A stretch of 64,000 bases of DNA, taken from Branchiostoma floridae. Its lineage: Eukaryota > Chordata > Leptocardii > Amphioxiformes > Branchiostomatidae. Position 1 is the stretch's first letter. Every line of letters begins with the position of its first letter. The DNA lies in NCBI RefSeq assembly GCF_000003815.2, contig NC_049991.1:20966238-21030237 (forward strand), in the 5' to 3' direction. The position numbers and the translations under genes were made by a program. Under the pieces are notes generated by a model, which was given only the letters and a program-made list of their open reading frames with translations, made no database searches and had not been told where the DNA came from. Shown here one piece after another: positions 45,406 to 57,614 of the stretch.

Positions 45406-46304
45406 ATTTTGACCCCCCCCCCCCCCCCCCCCAAAAAAAAACTCACGCTCCAACTCGTAACGTTAGTCCAACACCAATGATCTTGCACAGACGAACGAGT
45501 CTTAAAACGACTTAAAACGAAGTTGTTCTCGAAAAGAAGGCGATGGTAATGTATTAGGGCCACGACCCCATCACAACAGTGTAAGTCTACAAATCACTGT
45601 GGTGAAATCCACGCAAATCCCACTGGTACAAGGCTTTTATCTAGCACGTGTTTTATTTTTCTAGCGGCTGCACAAAGCGGGCTAGTTCCCGTAGTTCACA
45701 GCCGGACGGCTCAAACGTAATGGAGAGAATAATCTGTGCATACAATAGCTATGTAAGGCCATGTTGATTTGATTGTATGGATGACATCCTCTGGGATCCC
45801 CAAAACTGATGTGAGCGTGCGAATAAAAATAAAAGTTTGACAACAAACAAACAAAGTTGCCTTCATTTCGACCAAGAGATTTGACCTCGAGCGCTCAATC
45901 GCTGCAATTCTGAATTTTAACGTAGAGCTTGACATTGACCTTGCAGCACCCCCCCTCCCACTATCTCTAAAAGTACCATGATCTTAAAGGTATTCCCAAA
46001 AGGTACTATGATCTTAAAGATGTCAAACTTTCCTTAAATTACGTTTCTTGTGATCGATACTCTGATTTCTGAGGTAAAACCCAGCGGCGACCAGATGAAA
46101 AGGTCATGACGACGCCGGTAAGAAGCTCTTGTTTTGTACATGGATTCTCCATTACTGCTGTGTTCTGCGCTGGCCGCGGTCCAAAATAGATATATACTGG
46201 CCGTGTCTCGAATCTGTTTCGCTTACAGACAAGCTGGCCTATTTTAACCTCCTTGTTCTGATCAAGGTCGTGAAAGGGAGAGAATGCAGACAATTTGTTT
46301 TATC

Positions 46305-46397
46305 CGCCAAAAATAGTTACTCAAGCAACTGGATATGGTTTTGAAACGGTCAGACGTTTCGGATAGAATCCACTATCCTTCGTCAGTGACACTGAGA
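46305..46397 (-). repeat. CTGANGA-hairpin-GAAAC element, best-preserved copy, next to a gap
   Basis: On the minus strand: CTGACGA (46386-46380), stem GGATAG/CTATCC around TGGATT, GAAAC, then a second hairpin GAAACG/CGTTTC around TCTGAC (46360-46343). After the 100-base gap the same family resumes on the + strand (46498-46562), so the two copies are inverted about the gap. Confidence 0.65.
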
Positions 46398-46497
46398 NNN
46401 NNNNNNNNNNNNNNNNNNNNNNNNNNNNNNNNNNNNNNNNNNNNNNNNNNNNNNNNNNNNNNNNNNNNNNNNNNNNNNNNNNNNNNNNNNNNNNNNN
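46398..46497. other. Assembly gap (100 N)
   Basis: Exactly 100 N, probably a gap of unknown size, lying between inverted copies of one repeat, which may be why assembly failed. Confidence 0.98.
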
Positions 46498-46562
46498 CAT
46501 ATCCAGTTGCTTGAGTAACTATTTTTGGCGTATCCTATTACCTGGATGTCTAACCTACATCG
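46498..46562 (+). repeat. Plus-strand partner of the inverted retroelement pair
   Basis: CATATCCAGTTGCTTGAGTA, then TATTACCTGGATGTCTAACC, the family sequence downstream of the GAAAC core. Confidence 0.6.
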
Positions 46563-48300
46563 ACGTAATTTGTTTTATCTTCATGGAAAAAGGAGGACCT
46601 CGTATAGTTTTTACGATTACGACTAAATTTGGTGCGTGGGTATGTGTTGTGAACCGAACGGTCAAGGAAGACTTGGGGTCTCCTGGTGCCTGACCTTGGT
46701 ACTGCAACAGAACGTCCAATTTTTGTGCCTGTTGTCCCGTAGTAGTCTTGACTTGACCCCATAGCCTTTGATGTAAGGAAGAAGTGATATGAACTCTCAA
46801 GCACAAGGAACCAAGAGTTAAATACCAAAGAGAGACTATAGACTCAAAAGCGAACCATGTGTTACTCAGCACCAAGAGGCCACGTCTAGCGAAATAATAG
46901 ACGTTAAACGAGGACAACAACAGCAACAACAAATATTTTGTACACTGAATATCTTAAACGTTATATCCGCACACAAAGAAAAGTTCAACAAGTTATCGGT
47001 CAATCCTCTGGCCCTTCACAAGTTGGAATGCCCGGAAGCCTACGTCACGTAGCCTAACCGGAAGTGTGACGTCAGCAACGAGTCAAAGGTGACCGGCAGT
47101 CGGTATCTACCACAATGATGATAACGTTACATCTTCACCATGTAATTGCCGGCACAGGTGAACGTTAGCATGCGACTATTTATTTGTTTGGTATGGATAA
47201 ACAGTAAACCCGGACTTTAGATCAAACTGCTATGTTTGGTCCGGCCACGCCGACATGGATCCTCAAACGTCGATGCGTAGACATGCTGTTATAGAGGTTG
47301 ATACACGAAGACTGGTGACTAGAATAGGAAACGAAGTAAAAGTGCATAACAGTAAGACCACATATTGTTACTGGGGCCGAAAGGGCACAGTGGACATACG
47401 CATACAAAATATGTATTATGTTGCAGCAAAAAATATAATACATCATAACATATCATAAATGATCAAATTATATAATAGCAAAAATAAATAAAACCGATGT
47501 GCAATGCAACTTGATTACATGTTAATTATTCATCAATGGTTACAGGTATAGTATACAGAAGCAATTGATGACCACAAAGTCACATCTTCTATTCATACAA
47601 CTCCACATGAAGACACGTTTGTAACGTTGATATAACAATCGACACATTAAAATGCTCGCGATTCACTGCGGACGACAGGGAATGCGCGAACCCCAATTAC
47701 TCCGAACGGTGACCCCTGGCCCCCGTGGGTCACGACCCTTGACCCTAGGTCGGGGATCACGCGTGCGGACCCGGACTTGCTGTCTGGGCCTGTGTGTTGT
47801 ATTATGTATCTCGCCACGGGTGAGGACACTGGCGCCTAAAGGTCGCCATGATACAGGGGATCGCCTTATTGTAATTATTATATTAATTTTTTATTCCTGA
47901 GCTCATAAAGGCAGACGTTCAATTTTGGTGCACCCTTAAAAACTCTTGACTAAAAACTTTAAGACTTAAGAGCTTGAAGCACGAGAAGCATTAGCTTTAG
48001 AGTTCACAGGATAGCAGTTACTCAAGCAACTAGATAGATTTTAATCCATCATTGATAACAAGAGTATAGAGAAGTTTGAGTAGCCGTTATCCGCATCTCA
48101 CTACTTGGATGTCTATCAAACCTTAAACCGGAAAGGAGCTCTCCAGTACATTGAAAACAGCTTGGTTCACGTAGGACAATAACTTTTCCTATGAAACTTA
48201 TAAAAACATACTTTAAACACGAGTGACATTTGCATACGATCCTTTCATGTTAAACTGTTTTTTCTAGTTAGATTTACTTGTATATACTTGTTTCTGCCAG
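46563..48300. other. Intergenic sequence, no gene recognised
   Basis: A rearranged copy of the TTACTCAAGCAACT family is at ~47995-48130. The GC-rich patch 47680-47800 has GACCCCTGGCCCCCGTGGGT-like runs but no gene signal. Confidence 0.35.
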
Positions 48301-48309
48301 TTCATTTTA

Positions 48310-48420
48310 GTCACGCTGAAGAAGACTGACGGATGTCACTCGAAACGTCCAGAAGTAAATCTCCGTTTTCACCCCGTTGTAGAAATGAAATTCTATCTGA
48401 ATACTAATCTACTGACAGTT
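48310..48420 (+). repeat. Third family with a CTGANGA-hairpin-GAAAC core
   Basis: CTGAAGA (48316-48322), stem GACTGAC/GTCACTC (one C-C mismatch) around GGAT, then GAAAC (48342-48346) and AGAAGTAAATCTCC. A decayed relative is at ~11055-11105. Confidence 0.55.
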
Positions 48421-48746
48421 TTCAAACAATGGACAGCCATTCCTTCGAATTGTCTAATACAGCTGTGTTACTTCAAACGCACACGAGCACAAAAACATCC
48501 TGACACACACCGAAAACAAAGCACACAGAACCAAACATATGCCCGTCGCGTATCTCATTACCAAACTTCCGTGTAGTCGGGATCCGGTTACTTCCGCTCG
48601 AAGTACAGTAATTGAATTCATGAAATTTAAAGCCCCGCTGCTTGGCGAGCCCGCCTGGTTTCTGCTTCCCCACAGCCGCGATAACATGTTAACTACGCCC
48701 CTAGGTACTAATTAGGCGTTGGGATACACAGTTCAACAACCGGTTA

Positions 48747-49400
48747 CATTGCCACTTGGGGCCTTCGATAGTTTCTGGATCGGAAGTCTTCAAACAAAAC
48801 TCTCGTGACGGTTGAGGTAAGACTTAAGATATCAAGATGTTTATAGTTTTGCGCATAATTTAATTGCACGACAATGGTATATATGGCACAATGTATGGCA
48901 ACAATTACAAGTATTACCCTAAGTACAAAATAAAGGTAAAGATAAAGATAAAGTTTAACATTGCCACTTTGGGCTTTAAATAGTTTCTGGATCGGAAGTC
49001 TTCAAACAAAACTCTCGTAACGGTTAAGGTATAAGGCTTAAAATCTTAAGATGTTTACAGTTTTGCGCATAACTTCATCAGACAGCTTAATTGCACGACA
49101 ATGGTATATATGGCACAATGTATGGCAACAATTACAAGTATTACCCAAAGTACAAAATAAAGGTACATGATAAAGTTTAACATTGCCACTTTGGGCTTTA
49201 AATAGTTTCTGGATCGGAAGTCTTCAAACAAAACTCTCGTAACGGTTGAGGTAAGGCTTTAAAGATATTAAGATGTTTACAGTTTTGCGCATAACTTCAT
49301 TAAAGATAACTTAAGTAATTGCACGACAATTGTACATGGTACAATTTATGGCAACAATTCTTACTCAAAGTACAAAATAAAGGTATAGGGTGAATTAAGC
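48747..49400 (+). repeat. Tandem array of ~215-bp units, three copies
   Basis: CATTGCCACTT(T/G)GGGC starts units at ~48747, ~48960 and ~49183. Each contains TTTCTGGATCGGAAGTCTTC, TTTTGCGCATAA and CGACAATGGTATATATGGCA. Confidence 0.88.
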
Positions 49401-50144
49401 TTGATATCCTAATTAACAATAAGTGCTTACATAATTCTTTGATATAGTGTTATACTGGAGTAGGCTTATCATTAGTTTCGGTAATCTTTCGAAGAACAAA
49501 GCAGTCCTTTACAAATGTGCCTATTTTTGCATCATGAGAGTTGTGACATCGACCTAAAAGATATATACAAATCTGCCTGTAGCGTCGAGTCTACTGAAAT
49601 CTGTTGGACTTGATTCAAGAAATGTGAATAACTTATTACGTATTATTTGTGTTTATAAGATTCGTTCCGCCTAGTTCTGAATCAGATAAATCAGGATGTG
49701 GGTAAGCCACAATTAAAACTTCGGGAACTAATTGTGCCTGAAAAATGGTAGCCTGGCATCCTACCGTATCATAGCTCCCGAGTCTCAAAAGTATTTGCAG
49801 AGAGAACATAAGAGACCCGGGAGATATAAGACGGCTGGATACTGGGCTAAACAATGGTCAGCTCTCATACATGCTGCCACATGAACGTACATGAAAGCCA
49901 ATGTTAAGCACACCCTCTTAAGCATTTTGTCGCGTCGATGGAAATATGAACTCCCTTCAACTAAAGTAAGGACTAGACAGAGGTACATGTACCAAACACT
50001 GCGAACCAAAACGAAAACAGTAGATTGTTCTTTTACTTCATGTAGGATACTTTAATTATTCGTCAAAGTTATTTTGAACCACTTTAACTCGTATAAACTC
50101 CGTGAACACTTGAGCTACACTTCCAGTGGCACTGTTAAAATACG

Positions 50145-50212
50145 TCACTTACTTGAGTGCAGTGTCACATTGTCCCTGTCTGTCCAAAACGCAAATAGAA
50201 AAAAAAAACAGA
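50145..50212 (+). mobile_element. 5'-truncated copy of the tRNA-derived SINE
   Basis: CTTGAGTGCAGTGTCACATT..GTCTGTCCAAAACGCAAATAG plus an A run matches the last ~60 bases of the element at 42297-42511. Confidence 0.7.
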
Positions 50213-50821
50213 CTCCAGTCCAACAACAAGTAAAACAGTTATACGGTTCGGTAAACTTTTTTTTCAAAAAGCACTCTATAAGTCTAGAATCGTGTCAATG
50301 AACTCCGTAATATCCTTTAGGTCGATCCTTATATCCGTTTAGGTTTTCTTCACTCCACTGGACGCTAATCCTAACACGCCTCTGCCTTTGCGTCTGGAAA
50401 ATTGCATTCGACCCTAAACCTAAATCAGGCAAAAAGGTTTCTTTCTTCTTTCTTACTTTCTTGACAATGATACAACTCATTACACGGGTCTGCATAGGCA
50501 GCTTTGGGTTGGTAGCAGCAGACCCACAAATATGCATACAGACAGACATACACAGACGCTATGACAAAAAGCATTACAATATGATGCAATATGAAATAAT
50601 CAGTAAATATAGAATGTGTCATGCGTCTTGAAATTGATCTATAATATATAGCATACCTAAAAGATGGGAATCGGTGGAGTATATATAGTAGGTGGAAGGT
50701 AAGTATGAGTTTAATTCTAAGATCATCACAAACGGTGGGTTTTACAGCGAGACTTGAACTCTCGAAGAGCGTAAGAGTCGGTCACGTGTTTTGGAAGGCT
50801 GTTCCAAAGCCTGAAAGGTTT

Positions 50822-50968
50822 GTGCTAATCTCCAAGCAGATCTTGCGGTGATTTAAGATTCTATTCGCGGTGGAATAAAACTCCTCCACGGCTAAACTCC
50901 TTCCCCTAGCTTTAAATACTATCTTCTGCCACCGCAAAATCTGCTTTGGGAGATCAGTTTTTTTTTGC
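50822..50968. mobile_element. Inverted-repeat MITE
   Basis: Left arm GCTAATCTCCAAGCAGATCT..GCGGTG and right arm CACCGCAAAATCTGCTTTGG..GAGATCAG are complementary with few mismatches. The core CTCCAAGCAGA is shared with fragments at ~38490 and ~43688. Confidence 0.72.
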
Positions 50969-51221
50969 AGAAACGGTTATTCATACTGCGTCAGTCCTTA
51001 AATCCTGTCGCCTGAACCTTAACGAACCTCTTCCAGTCGAAGTGAATTATCCTTTCCGATATTCTCGGCTCCCTGCACACGGGATGTAAGCGGGCATGGC
51101 GGGTGTACGTTAGTGGATTACCGGGGGTGCAGTCTATTGGGTCGGATTTATAATTATTTCACGGGGAATTTCCTCGCTAAAACCGTGAAATACAGCAATA
51201 CAACCACTCTGACAGACTTCC

Positions 51222-51340
51222 AAAGGTAGTAATGAGAAGAAGATTAAAGTGGTATGGACACGTAATGCGATCAAATGGACCGTCCAAAGTTATCCTTCAA
51301 GGAACAGTGAAGTGGGCAAGGAAAAGGGGGAGACAGATAC
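51222..51340 (+). pseudogene. RTE-like LINE reverse transcriptase C-terminal fragment
   Basis: The frame reads VMRRRLKWYGHVMRSNG then KVILQGTVKWARKRGRQ, the conserved arginine-rich tail of RTE-type proteins. It then dissolves into a tandem repeat. Confidence 0.75.
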
Positions 51341-51830
51341 AGATACCAACTTTGCCACAATTATAACAGATGTTGATTTTGCTACAGTAACAGATATCAA
51401 CTTCGCCAGATAAGGATGCCAACTTTGCCACAACTACTGATGCGAACTTTTGCCACAGTTACGGATGTTGACTTTTGCCACAGTTGCAAACCTCTATTGA
51501 AACTGAGCAAGGAAAAGGGAAGCCAGATACAGATACCAACTTTGCCACAATAATAACAGATGTCGACTTTGCTACAGTAACAGATACCAACTTTGCCACA
51601 ATAATAACAGATATCAACTTTGTCAGATACAGATACCAACTTTGCCACAACTACATAATTATGTGAACTTTTGCCACAATTACAGATGTCGACTTTTGCC
51701 ACAGTCGCAAACCTCTATTGAAACTGAGCAAGGAAAAGGGGAGCCAGATACAGATACCAACTTTGCCACAGCTACAGATGTGAACTTTTGCCACAGTTAC
51801 GGATGTCGACTTTTGCCACAGAAGCAAAAG
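51336..51830 (+). repeat. Minisatellite with a higher-order duplication, grown from a LINE fragment
   Basis: ACAGATACCAACTTTGCCAC and ACAGATGTCGACTTTTGCCA units of 24-30 bp alternate. A ~222-bp block with AACCTCTATTGAAACTGAGC is present twice (~51487 and ~51709). Frames on both strands are repeat artefacts. Confidence 0.88.
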
Positions 51831-52720
51831 GCTTATGAAATTCCAATAACTGACAGAAAGTTTCCAACTCGTGTCTACCAGCACATGGGTCCTCTTGACC
51901 TCCGTAACACTACGAACCGAGAATGTTGCGTTCCAGACTTCATCGGTGGAAGGAAAATACGGAACTAAACCACGCGTAGTTAATACTGTTTACGCTCAGT
52001 ACATATGGCATGCAGTCTATGATCAAATTAGAGTCTTGGTGAAGACGCATAACCAGCTGACTGTATGGCCCATATGGAAAACGTTGCACCTATAAATAAT
52101 GTTTTCATAGTTGGAGGTCACAGAGCAATGGGGAATTATTCACTTGATTAACTGTCGACAGAAAACAAGAACTAGAGGGGAGGTGAGATTCTAAGCAGGT
52201 GATATGTATTTCTATCGTTATTCTTCATTGCAGACAATAATTGGCCCATAGTAAAAAAAAACAGACCGTATGATACAAAAAACATGATGCTCTATATACA
52301 CATGCTTCTCCGGAAGTTCTTGAAGTATTTCTTAAAGTAGAAAGAATAGAATTTAAGCGCAGACTGAATAGAGGGATTTGAAAAGTCGAAAGTACAAATG
52401 AGTAATGCTGCTTACACTGCTAACACTGGCATTAAAGGTATCAGCACAATATTAATTAAAAGCGAACTTTTTACTAGCAATGACATATCCTGGCAAATTC
52501 ATTCAGTAAGTGCATTATTGGTTGTGTATACTAGTAACTCACACCTACACCTGCCGCATATTCCACAGGGAATGAATCTTGAAACTTTCTTCCGTGAATA
52601 GTTTTATCATGTTGACTATAACAAAGTTTCTTTACCCACAACCACATGTTTTTTCAAGAGTGGACGTTTTGATAAGCGTCTGACACCTTCTTCAGGGCAA
52701 TAATGGCTGATCCGCTTTGT
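51830..52720. other. Intergenic sequence, no gene recognised
   Basis: Nothing recognised apart from the CTGAAGA-type fragment at its right end (52655-52700, minus strand), whose core reads AAAAC instead of GAAAC. Confidence 0.35.
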
Positions 52721-52726
52721 GTAGTA

Positions 52727-52958
52727 CACTGGGAGCCAGACAGGACCGGGTAGCTAGCGAGTTTTGTTCGGGGAGCCAAGGCAGTCAGCCCGCCGATCTC
52801 ACATTAGCACTCCAGAGGAGTTTAAGCCCGAAGGAGTTATCGCTACAGGTGGACCTAGTCGGTCTTAACGGGGCGCTAATAGGAGCTCGGTGAGCCAGTC
52901 TATCTTGGGCCACCGAATAAACTGTCCTAGCTGCCCGACCCGGATGGCTCCCAGGGTA
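52727..52958. mobile_element. Imperfect inverted-repeat element
   Basis: CTGGGAGCCAGACAGGACCG at the left and GACCCGGATGGCTCCCAG at the right are complementary over ~18 of 22 positions. No target-site duplication was identified. Confidence 0.6.
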
Positions 52959-53194
52959 TTTGTGTAACAGTTCGGCGCCACTGCAGTAACAAAACGTTAA
53001 GTACTATACATAGCCACCGTTAAGCAACAATACTAACACTACTACTACTACTACTGCTGGTGTCAGTTAGTCTATATAGACTATGATACATTTTCTATAT
53101 ACTTTGGGTTCACCACAAAACAAGGCTCAAGGAGCCACTCTCACGTTTTGGGTTTCTATAATACTGGATTGTGATGACAGATGTCTGTTCACTT

Positions 53195-53275
53195 TTGATT
53201 TTAAACTTTTAGATTGAACTTTTAGATTGAACTTTTAGATTGAACTTTCAGATTGTCTGATTGAACTTTTAGATT
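53195..53275 (+). repeat. Short minisatellite, GAACTTTTAGATT units
   Basis: Five to six 13-bp units. Confidence 0.9.
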
Positions 53276-53439
53276 GTACCCCACAGTACAAGGAATCAAT
53301 CCTGCTAAACCGCGCAAAAATGGGGTACATTATGTTCTTGATCGTATCATCATTTCTTTAATTATTTGAGGTATTATTCTTAGTTTTTCTTCATTTATGT
53401 TCTAGATGTTCACTTGTGTTCACCGTCAGTAATTCTCTT

Positions 53440-53712
53440 GATACGCACATACAGCTCAGAAGTTCAAGGAACAGTTGAACCCAGTTCAACCTGCAGCAAT
53501 ACTGAGACCCTTTAAACTTTCCCCAGGGACAGATCGCCCCATATGGACACGACCATGCTAAACTGCGCAAAATTAAAAAATAAAATACTCTGTGATATAC
53601 AAAAAAATAATACCCAGTCATACGACACATACAACTCGGAAGTTCAAGGAACAGTTGAACCTAGTTCAAGACTGAGACACTTTAAACTTTCCCCAGGGAC
53701 AGATCGCCTGAT
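53440..53712 (+). repeat. Two-copy duplication of ~85 bp
   Basis: GAAGTTCAAGGAACAGTTGA and TTTAAACTTTCCCCAGGGAC occur at ~53460-53528 and ~53640-53703, separated by a poorly conserved segment. Confidence 0.85.
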
Positions 53713-54909
53713 CTCTGTTGCTTTACAATCCCTCGTTCCGCAGTAAACGCGCGGAATAACCGCTGACGCGCCAACCTGTGGTCGTTACCGCACACACAGC
53801 GGGAGCGCGCACACCCGCGGGAGGGCTTACTCACACAGGTGTCATGGCAGATACGATTGTTGGGGGAAGAAGATTCTAAGTCCAGTCTTAGCTGACTGGA
53901 CACGTTTCCCCTAATTTGTTGTAAAAAAAAAGGAACAAGGCAAAGAACAGCATATATCACACGGGTTTAGTGTACCGGGATTTTCTTTTGGCAGAATCCC
54001 GAGGAATAATATAGAACAACTTTACGACTTGTTAAAGCAAAGTCAAGGTGAACGTTTTACGATAACTGATGGGAGGCTTAAAAGATGTTTTAGATTTCTT
54101 GGCCCGAGAGCAAAGTAAGGAAAGGAATAACACTTTATCCAGTTTTAGCTTCGTGAAACGCTTGGCCTAGTAATTCATCTATGGACAGTTGAACTTGTCT
54201 CCTGACTCATCCTCAGGCACTGGGAGACTTTGGATGCTGTCTGAAACATCTGGTTATTTACAAAACATTCATGAAGTGGCGTGACGTATTTTGAATACAT
54301 AAGATAGGATGTCGAAGAACAGTATACAGAAAAATGCTAACAACGTATAGACAGATAAGACAGATTTGAGAAGGACATTTTCTTCCAAGAGCAGGAAGAC
54401 GTCCAGAAGAAACCAAGCTTTTGTTTCCATTTCAGAAAGTCTTTCTGATACTTATTACACCCTCCTGCAAAGGTGGCGTGTTCCTGACGTCATTGCAAGA
54501 GATAGAAGTGTCATTCTGTGAACAAGGTCGGAGATTGACCGAAAATTCATAGTCCCTATTAGTTTAATTCAGTATTGTAAGAATTGTGTTGGCATTTTTA
54601 TATAATAATGCAAACGTTGTTATTGCAGATACGCTTTGCCAGTTGCTCAACAGCACGGCTTTTGGAAAAATATCCATATTATGAGAAAGCGCTGCACTGA
54701 TAGGACTCGAGCTTTTAAACACCATGCATTCATCAAACTTTTTCTGAAGTTTCAAGGCCAGTTGACACGCCCGCCGCGTGACAGCTTGACACTAATGACA
54801 GCTTCAGCGCGCTGACAAATGTCCGAGTCGCCATTATGTATACTTCACGTAAAAGATCTGAATCTTTGCATGGAAAATCACTGCACGGATTCCTACAAGG
54901 GTTGTAGGA

Positions 54910-55375
54910 ATCACTGCAAGGATTTCCAGAGGCGTGAGAACTTGACACTAAAGTTTGCATTAAAGTCCCTTCTAACATCCAGCCAGTACCGTCATCTCCT
55001 GCCACCGGACAGACAGAGTATTAGTGGCAGACAGACCCGCTCCTCAAACAACTTGGACTTGGTTCATTGTAGAACAGAGCGATATAGAAACAGCGCAGTC
55101 CCATATATGGTACGCTTGATCAACACATAGCCCATCAATGTATGATGTTGTTGTAAATAGCTCTAATTTACTTTTAACGACGGTGTTGCGTATTATTGTT
55201 TTGCATTTTAAATTGTAACAAGTTGTATACTTCGCATTTGCTTATCCTATAATCATTTATGTGTAAAATGATATACAAAAAGACTGTCAAGCAGTGCAAT
55301 TCAGCCCTTTGGGCTGCAAGACCGCTTTTAATTTGTCATTCTTGTTGAAATGAATGAATAAACCAATCTACTACT
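54910..55375 (+). pseudogene. Non-LTR retrotransposon: reverse transcriptase C-terminus and 3' UTR
   Basis: The frame ending at the TAG of 55128-55130 reads RRENLTLKFALKSLLTS, YRHLLPPDRQSISGRQTRSS and TERYRNSAVPYMVRLINT, the characteristic end of LINE polyproteins. A ~240-bp 3' UTR with CAGCCCTTTGGGCTGCAAG and a GAATGAATAAACC end follows. It is heavily 5'-truncated. Confidence 0.82.
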
Positions 55376-55469
55376 ACAAGAACTAAGACATCAAACATAT
55401 AAACAGGCAAATACAAACTTTGTTTATTTGTTTGAACCTTTATTCAGTCATGAGGGAGGTAAGGGTCAG

Positions 55470-55565
55470 ATAAAATATAATAATAATGGTTTATTCAAAA
55501 GTCAGACGTCACAGTTGCCACCTTGCAGCCAACGGCTGAATTGCGTGGTAAACTACACAAGATAA
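55470..55565 (-). repeat. Reversed LINE/SINE 3' tail
   Basis: The reverse complement reads CAATTCAGCCGTTGGCTGCA and TTTTGAATAAACCATTATTA, matching the tail type at 55300-55360 and 27870-27930. Confidence 0.65.
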
Positions 55566-55719
55566 TGTGTAAAATATAATGGAGATACAGATTGCATTGG
55601 GTACTAATAAATCTATCAACTTTTTCTTCAAAAGTTGCAAGGCCAGTTGACACGCCCGCGCGTGACTCCGTGACAGCTGCAGCACGCTGACGAATGGTCG
55701 AGTCGCGTTGCTCTGACGT

Positions 55720-57560
55720 TTGCCTTGGGATGGTTGTAAATCATACCGAGTTCGTCATACCTAAAACTGTGACATCCGACCTCCTGTAGAATGTAATTCA
55801 CCGTCAAGCTTCCGAATGTATCATCATCATCATCATCACCATTCACTGCGTTCTGCCTCTATAGTCTTTAAAGAGTCCTGTAGCGGCACATCCAGACTTT
55901 CTTCATCTTTCTCCACTGTGCTTTACATCCTGCAATCTTCCTTAGCTCTTGGAATTAAGTCTGTATGTAGTACTTTATCTTGTGCTTCTTTCAACATCAT
56001 TATGTATATACGTCTTACGTAATTTTTTTTGTATCATTGTCAGTCATTGTTATGTAAATGTTATTTGTAGACCTATGTAATCAGCTTGTGCTGCCAATAC
56101 TTCTGTGTGATGTATTTTGAATAAATGAAAATAAAGACATCATGGCCGAATTTGTAGATCGGTCAAAGCTCGCCAAGTTTCAACATCAGCCGAGTATTCG
56201 CTCTTCGTCTCTGTCAGGTTTCATAGAAAAGGCGCCCACGCTACCCAGCTTGATGTTCATACTTTAATATCATCAGGCTCTGGCCCTGGACTTTCATGCC
56301 TGATAAATGGCTAGTTCTATCAACTCTGAACTCTTGCTTCCTGTCACCCCCACAAGTCTGTCCTTTGCAGTGACTTCACTTAATTTCTGTCACACTAAAC
56401 CAACAGTGTTTTAAAAAAAACTATACAGACATCAACCCAAACACAAACGGCAAGCTTTCTGGGATACTTGGACACTTAGCCGATTCCAAGAGTCTTTCTA
56501 ATAATGCTACACAAATGTTGATTTTACGTGGTAGTCCTCTCTGTTCCTTTAGAGGCAATCGTAATGTCATGTCGGCCACACAGGATTATCTCACTTAGGT
56601 CATTGATATTCCTGTCTGATATATTATTGTTAATATTTGTACGAGTGGCGGCACTAAAATAAATTGAGTACAACTTGTGTTCGCTGTCACATCGTCTGCG
56701 TCCTTTTATATGTATTCTTCAATTTATAAAATACTCAAACACACCGGAAACTAAAAACACAAGGTCAATGACAGCTAGAGCGGCCGTAGGTTGACCCTGT
56801 ATAGCGCGGCTGTCAGAAAACCGATAACGTTCACCACATGTCCTTCCTATCACATAGCCCACTTTCCCCCGCACCAAATCACAGCTTTACAGTGTATATC
56901 CTATTAACAAGCCGATTTAGTTTCCCGAATTACCGGCCAGACGCGGACATCAGGTTCCCACCGGGAGTGTTTGACGTCACGGCTGGCGGGGTCACGATCA
57001 GGTCAACAGAGGACGCGTCGACCGACGGACGAGCGCTTGTTTCAAGACTCGATGTCAAATGTCTGATGTTGTATGTATGTATGTTATTCTTTACTTAACC
57101 AGGGTTATAACATATCGGCGGGGGGGTGTACTGAAATCCAAGACACATTGTAAAAAAAGAAGAAGCAACAGATTTCTTTTTAGTAACTAGGCGTTTTTTG
57201 TCTATTTTGTCGTTTGTGTTTGTCCTTATGAAAGTCATCTTACTCTTTATTCTGTCAATGTAGCCTACATCATTTTCCCTGCCTTTCATTTATTTCTTTG
57301 TTTTTTTATATGCCCTTTTCTCTGTGTAAGACAATGAGTCGATGCAATGTTTAACAGAACATTGGATTGCGGCAACACTCAGATATATGTCTATCACTGG
57401 TCTTTGTCTATACCCTCGTCATATATTGACTTAAAGCGGAAATTGAACGCAACGGAGAAATCGTTCGACATGAGTTCAGGCGAAGTTGACGGTGACATTC
57501 TGATGCCTCCCTGAACAGCACGACTCGTCAGGCAATTATGGATTAAATTATCATACATTT
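55720..57560. other. Intergenic sequence, no gene recognised
   Basis: A (TCA)n tract lies at ~55820-55838. The + strand frame 56838-57098 follows an acceptor-like tract, but its product matches nothing I know and is not annotated as a gene. Confidence 0.35.
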
Positions 57561-57614
57561 TCAGAGAAGAGGCCATTTCCAGCCAGAAACGGAAGACTTT
57601 AATTGAAGCGTATC

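Larger units (their letters stand above)
54738..55718. repeat. ~100-bp direct repeats flanking a LINE end
   Basis: CAAGGCCAGTTGACACGCCC and the following GACAGCT..CAGC.CGCTGAC.AATG.TCGAGTCGC block appear at 54738-54838 and 55622-55715. The space between is filled by a LINE fragment and tail. Confidence 0.75.

Noticed and set aside
56838-57098. Possible exon encoding FPNYRPDADIRFPPGVFDV
   Set aside because: Acceptor-like sequence precedes it, but the product matches no family I know and no partner exon was found.
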